This document shows positions 44,507-53,940 of a stretch of 64,000 bases of DNA, in pieces. This stretch comes from Geomesophilobacter sediminis (GTDB lineage: Bacteria > Desulfobacterota > Desulfuromonadia > Geobacterales > Geobacteraceae), in assembly GCF_016458275.1 (NCBI RefSeq), contig NZ_JAEMHM010000016.1, positions 62,001 to 126,000 on the forward strand, in the 5' to 3' direction. Each line of letters begins with the position of its first letter. Positions within the stretch are counted from its first letter, which is position 1. The notes beneath the pieces are model-generated. The model was not told where the DNA came from and did not search any database. It saw only the letters and a list, made by a program, of their open reading frames with translations. Both the position numbers and the translations under genes were made by a program.

Positions 44507-45121
44507 CTAGTTGAAGAAGAACCGGACCCCGACGGTGAAGTTGAGGCTGGTCGGGTCGAACGATCCGATCTTGTGCCCGGCGTTGTCCTTCACGTCGGCC
44601 GAAATGGCCTCGACCCCCTTCAGTTCGGCGTTGATGGCCAACTCCCGGGTGACGAAGTAGTCGAGCCCTCCCTTGATGTGGGCGCCGAAGACGGTGTCGA
44701 TGGCGCTCACATTGCTGTCGCTGGCGCCGTTGATCAGCACGTCGATCCCCCCTCCCGCGTAGGGGACCAGCCGGGAGCGTTCGGGGAGACGGTACTGCAT
44801 CCCGATGGAGAGGTCCTTCATTTCCACGTCGCCCCATCCGTTGGGGTTGCCGGGGGTGGAGACCACCGAACGATCGATGTTGATCTCCAAGGCCACGTTG
44901 TCGTCGATGCCGTACAGGATGCCGCCGCCGATCAAAAGCCCGGCATCGGTGGGGACGACGATGTTGTAGGCCCCGCCGGACCTTTCGTTGTCGGTAGGAT
45001 TGACGACCCCCACCCTGGCGGTGGCGGCGAGTCTCCCGCGCAATTCAGCAGCCGAGGCCGGACCGGCAAAAAGCGTCGCCGCCAGCAACAAGCCGGCGGC
45101 GCAGGTAATGATTCTTTTCAT
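44507..45121 (-). CDS. OmpW-family outer-membrane beta-barrel protein
   Basis: A 204-residue outer-membrane protein. The signal peptide ends PASA-AE (residue 25). Eight amphipathic strands follow, among them GRLAATARVGVVNP, NVALEINIDRSVV, MKDLSIGMQYRLP, VPYAGGGIDVLING and the last strand LNFTVGVRFFFN with its terminal aromatic residue, the BAM-recognition signal. The order matches OmpW, a narrow channel for small hydrophobic compounds. GGGAGGG lies nine bases before the ATG at 45121. Transcribed towards the terminator at 44452. Confidence 0.88.
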   Translation of the reverse strand: MKRIITCAAGLLLAATLFAGPASAAELRGRLAATARVGVVNPTDNERSGGAYNIVVPTDAGLLIGGGILYGIDDNVALEINIDRSVVSTPGNPNGWGDVEMKDLSIGMQYRLPERSRLVPYAGGGIDVLINGASDSNVSAIDTVFGAHIKGGLDYFVTRELAINAELKGVEAISADVKDNAGHKIGSFDPTSLNFTVGVRFFFN

Positions 45122-45224
45122 GCGAAGCGTCCCTCCCGGTAATAACAAGATGGCGGGTATCTTAATGCATACCCATTCCCTTATCAACGAAAAACCGGCC
45201 GGTGCGCCTGGCGTCCCGGCAGGC

Positions 45225-45878
45225 TCAGATGAGGTCCAGGGTCGCCTTGATCGCTTTCTCGATCCCTTCTGCGGCTTCGGCGATGTTTTCGGCAAGCATG
45301 TACGCCGGGGTGGTGACGACCTTGTGTTTCTTGTCGATCACGAAGTCGCTGACCGCGCACTCCACGTGCTTGGAACCGGTGGCGTTGATTGCCTGGGCCG
45401 TTCCCTGGTCGGTGCCGATGGTGATCTCCGGGGCCAGTTCCTTACCCAGGGCCAACGCCAGGACGGCGGGCGCGATGCAGATGGCGCAGATCGGTTTGCT
45501 GGCCTGGGCCATTTCCCGGACCAGGCGCTGCACCTCGGGGACCACCTTTCCGTTCGGGCCGTTCACGGCAAAGTCACAGAGGTTTTTGGCCGCGCCGAAG
45601 CCGCCGGGCAGGACCAGCGCGTCGATGTCCTTGGCGCTGATTGCGCTGATGTTGCTGATGTCGCCCCGGGCGATGCGCGCCGATTCGACCAGAACGTTGC
45701 GCTTGGCTCCGGTCTCCTGGCCGGTGAGGTGGTTCACTTCGGCAAGTTCAACGTCGGGGGCCATGCAGACCGCCTTGGCGCCGTTGCGCGCGATGGACAG
45801 GAGGGTGACTACCGCCTCGTGGATTTCGCTGCCGTCTTTGACTCCGCAGCCGGAAAGCACTACGCCGATTTTCTTCAT
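45225..45878 (-). CDS. elbB: Isoprenoid biosynthesis glyoxalase ElbB
   Basis: Class I glutamine-amidotransferase-like/DJ-1 superfamily protein of 217 residues. KKIGVVLSGCGVKDGSEIHE and LVLPGGFGAAKNLCDFA are signature ElbB segments. The nucleophile elbow is in KPICAICIAP with a reactive Cys, and GTDQGTAQAINATGSKH follows. The E. coli protein has glyoxalase III-like activity and was linked genetically to isoprenoid synthesis. GGGAGG stands before the ATG at 45878. It lies upstream of the OmpW-like gene on the same strand with a 103-base gap. Confidence 0.94.
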   Translation of the reverse strand: MKKIGVVLSGCGVKDGSEIHEAVVTLLSIARNGAKAVCMAPDVELAEVNHLTGQETGAKRNVLVESARIARGDISNISAISAKDIDALVLPGGFGAAKNLCDFAVNGPNGKVVPEVQRLVREMAQASKPICAICIAPAVLALALGKELAPEITIGTDQGTAQAINATGSKHVECAVSDFVIDKKHKVVTTPAYMLAENIAEAAEGIEKAIKATLDLI

Positions 45879-46186
45879 GGAAAATGTCCTCCCTATGAAT
45901 GTGGTGCCATGCCAAAAGAAAAGATGCGGCACATTGTATTCGGGAACCCGGGCCGATGCAAGACGGATTGCAGAACGGGCGCAACCAAGCGGTACGGCCA
46001 GTCATGGTGGCTCGGATGATCATTGCCGCGCGGTGCCAAGACCATTGCCGATTGATGCTTGTGCGGGAGACCGGCGTTGTGAGAGTATGAGCTGTCGAAA
46101 AGTATGAGGAAGGGCTGCGGCGCCCCTGCGGTGGAAGCAATCAGGCATCATCCCTGCCCCTGTCTGACCGTTAAAGGAAACCTTTG
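45879..46186. other. Divergent intergenic region, nothing recognised
   Basis: About 300 bases between elbB (minus) and the ferredoxin gene (plus). I see no hairpin, repeat or clear promoter. Confidence 0.35.
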
Positions 46187-46405
46187 GTGAACAAGCTAAG
46201 ACAAAAAAGTCATCCCATCATCGACACTGCCCGCTGCACCGGTTGTGGGCGCTGCGTCGCTGTCTGTTGCGAACATCTGCTGACCCTGGAAACCTCCGGC
46301 TTTCGAAAGCATGCCCACCTGATCCGGGCGGACCGGTGCGCTTTGTGCCGGAAATGCCGCGCCGCCTGTCCGGTTTCCGCGATTTCTTTCCCCCCGGCTA
46401 CCTGA
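46187..46405 (+). CDS. Two-cluster 4Fe-4S ferredoxin-like protein
   Basis: A 72-residue dicluster ferredoxin. The first cluster is CTGCGRCVAVC (CX2CX2CX3C), the second CALCRKCRAACP. The segment between them (CEHLLTLETSGFRKHAHLIRADR) is longer than in clostridial ferredoxins. Cytoplasmic electron carrier or a detached subunit domain; no oxidoreductase is adjacent. The start is probably GTG 46187, eight bases after AGGA; TTG 46184 directly before it is also possible. Confidence 0.82.
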   Translation: MNKLRQKSHPIIDTARCTGCGRCVAVCCEHLLTLETSGFRKHAHLIRADRCALCRKCRAACPVSAISFPPAT

Positions 46406-46568
46406 CCGCCGATCGCTTTTCTCATTGGCGTTCATCGCCAACCCCACCGCTGCGATTTGTCACCCTGCCGATACCTGTTACTCTAGTATGCGCTTTTGTC
46501 CCCGGCTAACGCCGCGACCTCTGGAGCTTTTCCCCACGTCGAACGCCGAATGCGATCAGGAGAACGCC

Positions 46569-46724
46569 ATGCTCTATTTCATCAAGGACGGGACGATTCA
46601 CCAGTATCCGCCGGTCTGGCGCTGCAGCGAAACCTACGAAAACCAGGTGCTGCGCGACACCATTCCTTCCGATGTGGAAGAGTGTCCCTATTGCCTGGGG
46701 ATCTGGCCCGCCGACAGGGATTGA
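46569..46724 (+). CDS. Small CxxC protein (51 aa)
   Basis: A 51-residue soluble protein with one isolated Cys (WRCSETY) and a CPYC pair near the C terminus (EECPYCLGIWPAD). It resembles half of a zinc ribbon or a redox CxxC. It has an acidic middle and no signal peptide. AGGAG is six bases before the ATG. It sits between a ferredoxin and a DUF1003 gene on the same strand, with 48 bases to the latter. Function unknown. Confidence 0.6.
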   Translation: MLYFIKDGTIHQYPPVWRCSETYENQVLRDTIPSDVEECPYCLGIWPADRD

Positions 46725-46771
46725 CGGCGGCTCTTTAGCAGTAGCGGGGGCTTGCGCGTTGCAACGGACGT

Positions 46772-47344
46772 ATGAATCCGAGGGCGCAGATGGAGATATC
46801 CTACGAAAACCCGCCCAGGGAAGAAGACGAAGGGATGGCCGCGATCGTGGACCGGAACATCGCCGCCCTGCTCGCTCGCCGTCAGACGGAAGAGAAGGCC
46901 AAAAAGACCCAGGACAAGGTAGCCGATGCGATCACCCGGTTCACCGGCAGCATGCTCTTCGTTTACCTGCACCTGGTCATTTTCGGGCTCTGGATCGTGG
47001 TGAACCTGAAGTGGGTTCCGGGAGTACCGGCTTTCGATCCTACCTTTGTGGTGTTGGCCATGGTGGCGTCGGTGGAAGCGATCTTTCTCTCCACCTTCGT
47101 CCTGATCAGCCAGAACCGGATGCAGGCGCTGGCGGACAAGCGTTCCGACCTGGACCTCCATATCAGTCTCCTCGCCGAACACGAAGTGACCCGGATGATT
47201 TCCCTGATCACGCAGATTGCCCGGCAGATGGGGATCGAGGACGCCGAGAACCCCGAACTGGAGGAACTGGCCAAGGATGTTGCGCCGGAAAAAGTGCTGG
47301 ACCGGATGGATGAGGTGGAGCGGGACGGGACGGAGCAGGCGTAA
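46772..47344 (+). CDS. DUF1003 membrane protein
   Basis: A 190-residue protein of the DUF1003 family. A charged N-terminal helix leads to two transmembrane spans: GSMLFVYLHLVIFGLWIVVN (about 59-78) and FVVLAMVASVEAIFLSTFVL (about 92-111). The conserved SQNRMQALADKRSDLDLHI and a cytoplasmic helix follow. The family is widespread with no established biochemical role. The start at 46772 has no perfect ribosome site; a later Met (46793) is possible. Likely cotranscribed with the small CxxC gene. Confidence 0.9.
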   Translation: MNPRAQMEISYENPPREEDEGMAAIVDRNIAALLARRQTEEKAKKTQDKVADAITRFTGSMLFVYLHLVIFGLWIVVNLKWVPGVPAFDPTFVVLAMVASVEAIFLSTFVLISQNRMQALADKRSDLDLHISLLAEHEVTRMISLITQIARQMGIEDAENPELEELAKDVAPEKVLDRMDEVERDGTEQA

Positions 47345-47461
47345 GAGCAAGCCAGTCGGGTAGGTATTTGAAGCGCGCCTCCGGGATCGGAAGCGCGTTT
47401 CACTGTTTTGGGGCACGGTTTTCTGGTAGTATCCACCAACTTACCTATTGGCGGAGCCGCA

Positions 47462-48349
47462 GTGGAAAAAGCTGAACTGGAAAACCTGATTATCAATGGC
47501 GATGCCCGCCACGTCCTGCGGCAGTTTCCCGATGCGGCTTTCGATTGCGTCATCTCGAGCCCCCCGTACTTCGCCCAGCGCGATTACGGGGCGGCGGGAC
47601 AGATCGGCTGCGAGGCGAGTGCCGCAGCGTACGTCGCCAGCCTCGCCGAGGTTTTCCGGGAATGCAACCGGGTGCTCAAGCCTGAGGGGAGCCTGTGGTT
47701 GAACCTCGGTGACAAGTACCAGGAGGGGCGGCTGCTGGGGCTTCCCTGGCGGGTGGCGCTGGCGCTGGGGGACCAGGGGTGGGTGCTGCGCAACGACATC
47801 ATCTGGCACAAGCCGAACGCAATGCCGCACTCGGTGAAAAACCGCCTGACCGTGGATCACGAATACCTCTTCTTTTTCACCAAGAGCCGCACCTCCTACC
47901 ATTACGACCAGGACGCCATCCGGGAGGAGCACGTGACGTTCTCCGATCGGTCGCAGATGCGGGGGGGGAGGAACCATTTCGGGCGCAACGGCGGTACGCC
48001 GGAAAAGGGGAAAAACGGGGGGAGCGCCAATCTCCATGACGGGCGCTGGGCACAGGCGTTTCATCCCAAGGGGCGCAACAAGCGTTCGGTCTGGAGCGTG
48101 CCGTTGTCCAAGTTCCGGGAAGCGCACTTCGCGGTCTTTCCGGAGCGGCTGATCGAGCCGTGCCTGCTGGCCGGCTGCCCCGAGGGTGGCTTGGTCCTCG
48201 ATCCCTTTTTCGGGGCAGGAACGACGGCGGTGGTCGCGCTGAACCATGGCAGGTGCTTCACCGGGATCGAGATCAATCCGGACTACGTGGCGCTTGCCGA
48301 GAAGCGGATTGCCCGGCTTATGCCGGGGGCTCAGGCAAAGGCGGACTGA
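47462..48349 (+). CDS. Orphan DNA methyltransferase (N4-cytosine/N6-adenine type)
   Basis: A beta-class amino-methyltransferase of 295 residues. The catalytic motif SPPY (33-36) comes first, preceded by IINGDARHVLRQFPD, and the SAM-binding motif DPFFGAGT (247-254) is near the end. SPPY rather than DPPY favours N4-cytosine methylation, though SPPY also occurs in N6-adenine enzymes. The target-recognition part is the middle block around GGRNHFGRNGGTPEKG. The start is GTG 47462, preceded by GGAG; an earlier in-frame ATG lacks a ribosome site. No restriction endonuclease or specificity gene is adjacent, so it is solitary, next to a tRNA cluster. Recognition sequence unknown. Confidence 0.88.
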   Translation: MEKAELENLIINGDARHVLRQFPDAAFDCVISSPPYFAQRDYGAAGQIGCEASAAAYVASLAEVFRECNRVLKPEGSLWLNLGDKYQEGRLLGLPWRVALALGDQGWVLRNDIIWHKPNAMPHSVKNRLTVDHEYLFFFTKSRTSYHYDQDAIREEHVTFSDRSQMRGGRNHFGRNGGTPEKGKNGGSANLHDGRWAQAFHPKGRNKRSVWSVPLSKFREAHFAVFPERLIEPCLLAGCPEGGLVLDPFFGAGTTAVVALNHGRCFTGIEINPDYVALAEKRIARLMPGAQAKAD

Positions 48350-48415
48350 GGCGGGATCCGGTCGGGCGGCATTGGTTGTTGAGTGAAGCAGTCGGGGCTG
48401 GGCCTCGGTAAAGAA

Positions 48416-48449
48416 AAAGGCCCTTCCAGTGTGGACTGGAAGGGCCTTT
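48416..48449 (-). terminator. Terminator of the tRNA operon
   Basis: A perfect 15-bp stem AAAGGCCCTTCCAGT (48416-48430) with ACTGGAAGGGCCTTT (48435-48449). On the minus strand it is followed by TTCTTT, 38 bases past the last tRNA. It may also stop the methyltransferase transcript from the other side. Confidence 0.9.
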
Positions 48450-48486
48450 GAAGTGGGAACCGATCGTCGATCGGGCGTTGGTAAAG

Positions 48487-48562
48487 TGGTGAGCCGCGTT
48501 GGGATCGAACCAACGACCACCTGATTAAAAGTCAGGTGCTCTACCAACTGAGCTAGCGGCTC
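48487..48562 (-). tRNA. tRNA-Lys (TTT)
   Basis: 76 bases including an encoded CCA. Acceptor stem GAGCCGC/GCGGCTC. The anticodon loop reads ACTTTTAA with anticodon TTT. The T-arm has GGTTCGATCC. Identical to the copy at 48697. Confidence 0.97.
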
Positions 48563-48568
48563 ACATGG

Positions 48569-48604
48569 AAGGGGGACAGTCTCTTTTGGAGGGTCTGTCC
48601 CCTT
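48569..48604 (-). other. Hairpin between tRNA-Glu and the second tRNA-Lys
   Basis: AAGGGGGACAG (48569-48579) pairs with CTGTCCCCTT (48595-48604). Possibly a processing signal or partial terminator inside the tRNA operon. Confidence 0.55.
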
Positions 48605-48613
48605 ATTTGAAAT

Positions 48614-48691
48614 TGGCGTCCCCTGCCGGATTTGAACCGGCGTCGCCGCCGTGAAAGGGCGGTGTCCTGGGCCGGGCTAGACGAAGGGGAC
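48614..48691 (-). tRNA. tRNA-Glu (TTC)
   Basis: 78 bases including an encoded CCA. Acceptor GTCCCCT/AGGGGAC. The anticodon stem-loop is CCGCC-CTTTCAC-GGCGG with anticodon TTC. The T-arm has GGTTCAAATCC. Two bases longer in the D-loop than the E. coli gene. Confidence 0.96.
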
Positions 48692-48696
48692 GTAAA

Positions 48697-48772
48697 TGGT
48701 GAGCCGCGTTGGGATCGAACCAACGACCACCTGATTAAAAGTCAGGTGCTCTACCAACTGAGCTAGCGGCTC
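48697..48772 (-). tRNA. tRNA-Lys (TTT)
   Basis: 76 bases including an encoded CCA, identical to the tRNA at 48487. It is the first gene of the tRNA operon, only five bases before tRNA-Glu. Confidence 0.97.
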
Positions 48773-48799
48773 ATAGCTGCTCCGGCAGGCAAGAACAGC

Positions 48800-48828
48800 T
48801 TTATAACAAATCTATTTCAGCCGGTCAA
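48800..48828 (-). promoter_or_regulatory. Promoter of the tRNA operon
   Basis: Minus strand: TTGACC (48828-48823), 17 bases, TATAAA (48805-48800). About 20 bases of leader before tRNA-Lys. It is flanked by the inverted 8-mers CCGGCAGG (48782) and CCTGCCGG (48840). Confidence 0.85.
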
Positions 48829-48883
48829 CAGTTTTGTTTCCTGCCGGCCGATTTTTTTCATTAGCGACCGGAAGAAACCTTCC

Positions 48884-51491
<2,608 letters not shown>

Positions 51492-51660
51492 TGTCGTTCC
51501 TAACTGGTCTTTTCAGCCGCCGGGAAGGCGGCCGTGGGCCAAAAAACAAAAAATCGTAACAGTATACCCTGGCGATGTCAACGAATTAATGGGCTGCACA
51601 AGCGCAGCACTTTAATGCTTTTGATGCCAGGTCCGTCATTGCCAGGGCGGTTGCCAGCCC

Positions 51661-51686
51661 GGTGGGAGCGCCATTTCTGGCGCGCT
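51661..51686 (+). repeat. Dispersed palindromic repeat, family A (copy 9, half element)
   Basis: GGTGGGAGCGCCATTTCTGG followed by CGCGC. Confidence 0.7.
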
Positions 51687-51714
51687 TTTCCCGGGGATCA
51701 GGGGGCCTCTTCCC

Positions 51715-51745
51715 TGTCATGACCTTCGCCTTGAAGGGGAGGGGA
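51715..51745 (+). repeat. Dispersed palindromic repeat, family B (copy 5, degenerate)
   Basis: GTCATGACCTTCGCC then TTGAAGGGGAGGGGATCC. The left arm is mutated. Confidence 0.55.
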
Positions 51746-51771
51746 TCCTTGTGGGCAGCCTTCCCATGGTG

Positions 51772-53184
51772 TCACGGTACCGGCATCAACCGGAGGGCGC
51801 TTCCCCCCTTGGACAGCAGCCCTTCCTTCTGGACCACCTCGAGGAGAACCAGTTTCCGCCCCGCCGGCTCGTAGGCAAAATCGGAGAGGTAGTTCTGGAT
51901 CTTGTGGGAGCGCCAGCGCTCCTCCAGCGAACTCCCGTTCCAGGTGAAAAGGGCCACGGTATAGCGCGAGAAGGAGCGGGAGTCGCCGATGACCCAGGTA
52001 CCCTCGTTTTGCGGTACCACGATCTCCCCCTTTTCGGTGACCAGGATGCGCTGGTCGAGGAAGCGCTTGCGGAACTGCATTCCGGTAATCCGCTGGTAGT
52101 CGGCATCGCGGCGGCGGAAAAAGGTTTCGCTGCCGCCGAACTTGTCGCTGCTGCGCCAAAGTTCCTCACCCTGGTCCGAATAGACGACCAGGTAGCCCCC
52201 TTCGCTGAAGACGATCAGGTGCGCCCTGCCTTCCTGGTCCACAAAGCGGTTGAAGTTGAAGATGTTGCCGTACCGGGGCATCTTGATCGGGTTTTTCAGC
52301 TGCACTTTCCCGTTCTCAAAAGCCGCCTCGTAGACGTCGCCGTAGAAGTCTTCGTTCTGGCTGACCTCTTGGGCGTAAAGCTTACGCGGTCCACCGCCGA
52401 GGGAGATGACCCGGAACAGGTAGTGGAGGTCCTGGGCGAGCAGCCGCAGCTTGTTGCCGTCTCGGGTGTAGATGCGGGAAACCGGGCCGTCATCGTCGGT
52501 GAGGGTGGCGTAGACCAGGGTGGAGCCGTTGGCCTCCAGCGTGTCCAGCGCGATCAGCTGGGCCCGGAGCGGGAGCTTCTCGCTGGCGAGGGTGACGACC
52601 CGGTTTCCCTCGACGCGGCAGAGCTGAATCTGGTTCTCCCGGGCGAGGACCCACTCACCGTTCCCGGACGGTGCGGCCGCACCAATACCGCGCAGCGCAC
52701 CTTCAATGCGCTGGCTGATCCACTCCTCCTGGGTTTTCGCCGGTGCCACCGCCACCGGTGCCGGGGCGGGAATCGGTTGGGTCGGCCGAGCCGCGACTAC
52801 CTTGACGATTTCAGCGCGCAGCTTGGCGGCAACCTTCCCGATGGCGGGAATCAGGGCGTCCTGATTATCCCCCTGTTCGTAGACCGAGGCGATCGGCTTG
52901 CCCTGGGGCAGCGCTGCGCTGGCGTCCAGGCTGAAAACCTTGCCGATCTGGGTGTAGGAGCTGTTGATGATGACGTCGGCTTCCGCCGCGCTGGGAACCG
53001 CGATGACCCCCTCGCCGTTCAGGCGGTTGGCTAACAGGAACTGCAGCGTGGTCATGAGGCCCGAGTCGCCGGGGGGTGTCGCTTTCATCTCGGCGACGTA
53101 GGCGCGGATCGATTCGGCGTGCGCCGGGGTGGTGATGATGAGGGCGGCAAGCAGGAGAAGGAGGAAGGTGAAGGTTCTTTGCAT
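51772..53184 (-). CDS. Exported protein with beta-propeller-like C-terminal region (470 aa)
   Basis: The signal peptide ends PAHA-ES (residue 23). The N-terminal domain (IRAYVAEMKATPPGDSGLMT to IGKVAAKLRAEIVKVV) resembles the anticodon-like/TolB N-terminal fold seen in periplasmic proteins. After a Pro/Ala linker (about 130-150), repeated beta blades follow (VLARENQIQLCRVEGNRVVT, STLVYATLTDDDGPVSRIYT, AHLIVFSEGGYLVVYSDQGE), the VCBS/FG-GAP kind of propeller. Probably periplasmic, with a surface or scaffold role. GGGAG precedes the ATG. Function unknown. Confidence 0.78.
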   Translation of the reverse strand: MQRTFTFLLLLLAALIITTPAHAESIRAYVAEMKATPPGDSGLMTTLQFLLANRLNGEGVIAVPSAAEADVIINSSYTQIGKVFSLDASAALPQGKPIASVYEQGDNQDALIPAIGKVAAKLRAEIVKVVAARPTQPIPAPAPVAVAPAKTQEEWISQRIEGALRGIGAAAPSGNGEWVLARENQIQLCRVEGNRVVTLASEKLPLRAQLIALDTLEANGSTLVYATLTDDDGPVSRIYTRDGNKLRLLAQDLHYLFRVISLGGGPRKLYAQEVSQNEDFYGDVYEAAFENGKVQLKNPIKMPRYGNIFNFNRFVDQEGRAHLIVFSEGGYLVVYSDQGEELWRSSDKFGGSETFFRRRDADYQRITGMQFRKRFLDQRILVTEKGEIVVPQNEGTWVIGDSRSFSRYTVALFTWNGSSLEERWRSHKIQNYLSDFAYEPAGRKLVLLEVVQKEGLLSKGGSALRLMPVP

Positions 53185-53354
53185 GAGAGCTCCCGTCGTG
53201 TCGGATCGCGAGAAAGTATGGCACTTTTTCCCGAAGGTTGGCGGCGTTCGTTGTCGGTGGGAACCGGCTTACGTACGTCCCCGACCTTCGGAAACCTCGC
53301 GCAGGTTAGCACGAATGGGAGGCGATTTGAATGTATTTCCGCACGGCGGCGGGC

Positions 53355-53387
53355 AAAAAAAGGGGGCGGTTTGGGGCCGCCCCTTTC
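53355..53387 (-). terminator. Intrinsic terminator after the DECLL-NC protein
   Basis: AAAGGGGGCGG (53359-53369) pairs with CCGCCCCTTT (53377-53386). A run of seven A on the left gives T7 on the minus strand. Confidence 0.85.
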
Positions 53388-53428
53388 GCAGTTTGGGAAG
53401 GTGGTGGGGCGGCTCAGGCCGCTTTTGC

Positions 53429-53707
53429 TCAGGAACCTCCGCTCTCCTCGAGACGACGCAGCTGCTCATTGGTCTCCCGCAGTTTCTGCTGGAGTTTTTT
53501 CAGCTCGTCGGGCGAATAGGCCCGGGTCCCTTTCTTCAGCTCGCGGTTGAGCTTGTGGACCCTTTTCTGGAGATCATCCACCTGGTCCATGCAATTTCTC
53601 GAGGTGAGGAGGCACTCGTCTCGCTGGTTTTGCGACGTCTGCGCGAAGGCTGGAACCGTCGCCGCCACCAGAAACGATGCCAGCACAGGGAAGGCTGCTG
53701 CTCTCAT
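53429..53707 (-). CDS. Small exported coiled-coil protein with DECLL-NC motif (92 aa)
   Basis: Paralogue of the protein at 39562. The signal peptide ends PAFA-QT (residue 22). The mature part reads NQRDECLLTSRNC, then helix (DDLQKRVHKLNRELKKGT), turn RAYSPDEL, and helix (KKLQQKLRETNEQLRRLEE). The two cysteines have the same spacing as in the paralogue. AAGGAGG stands four bases before the ATG at 53707. A TTGACA -35 element lies at 53774-53769 with a weak -10. It has its own terminator. Function unknown; periplasmic location inferred. Confidence 0.83.
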   Translation of the reverse strand: MRAAAFPVLASFLVAATVPAFAQTSQNQRDECLLTSRNCMDQVDDLQKRVHKLNRELKKGTRAYSPDELKKLQQKLRETNEQLRRLEESGGS

Positions 53708-53745
53708 ACGTCCTCCTTTATTAAAAGAAGTTAACAACGGATCTC

Positions 53746-53774
53746 AATTAAACAGCAGATGTGGTGGTTGTCAA
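53746..53774 (-). promoter_or_regulatory. Promoter of the DECLL-NC gene
   Basis: TTGACA (53774-53769), 17 bases, TTAATT (53751-53746) on the minus strand. Perfect -35, weak -10. Confidence 0.5.
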
Positions 53775-53886
53775 TATTCAAAAGAGGATAGCCGCGGAGG
53801 AGTCTGTCGGTGGGGATGAGGGAGTACTTCGAGAGAGGGTAAAGCGGTAGTGTTAATACGCCGGGTTAGCCTGAGACCAGGCAATG

Positions 53887-53920
53887 AAAAAGGCCGGAGA
53901 GCGAACTCTCCGGCCTTTTT
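53887..53920 (-). terminator. Intrinsic terminator after the porin
   Basis: A perfect 15-bp stem AAAAAGGCCGGAGAG with CTCTCCGGCCTTTTT around CGAA, 21 bases past the porin stop. Confidence 0.93.
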
Positions 53921-53940
53921 GAATGAGGCGTCGTTGGTTC

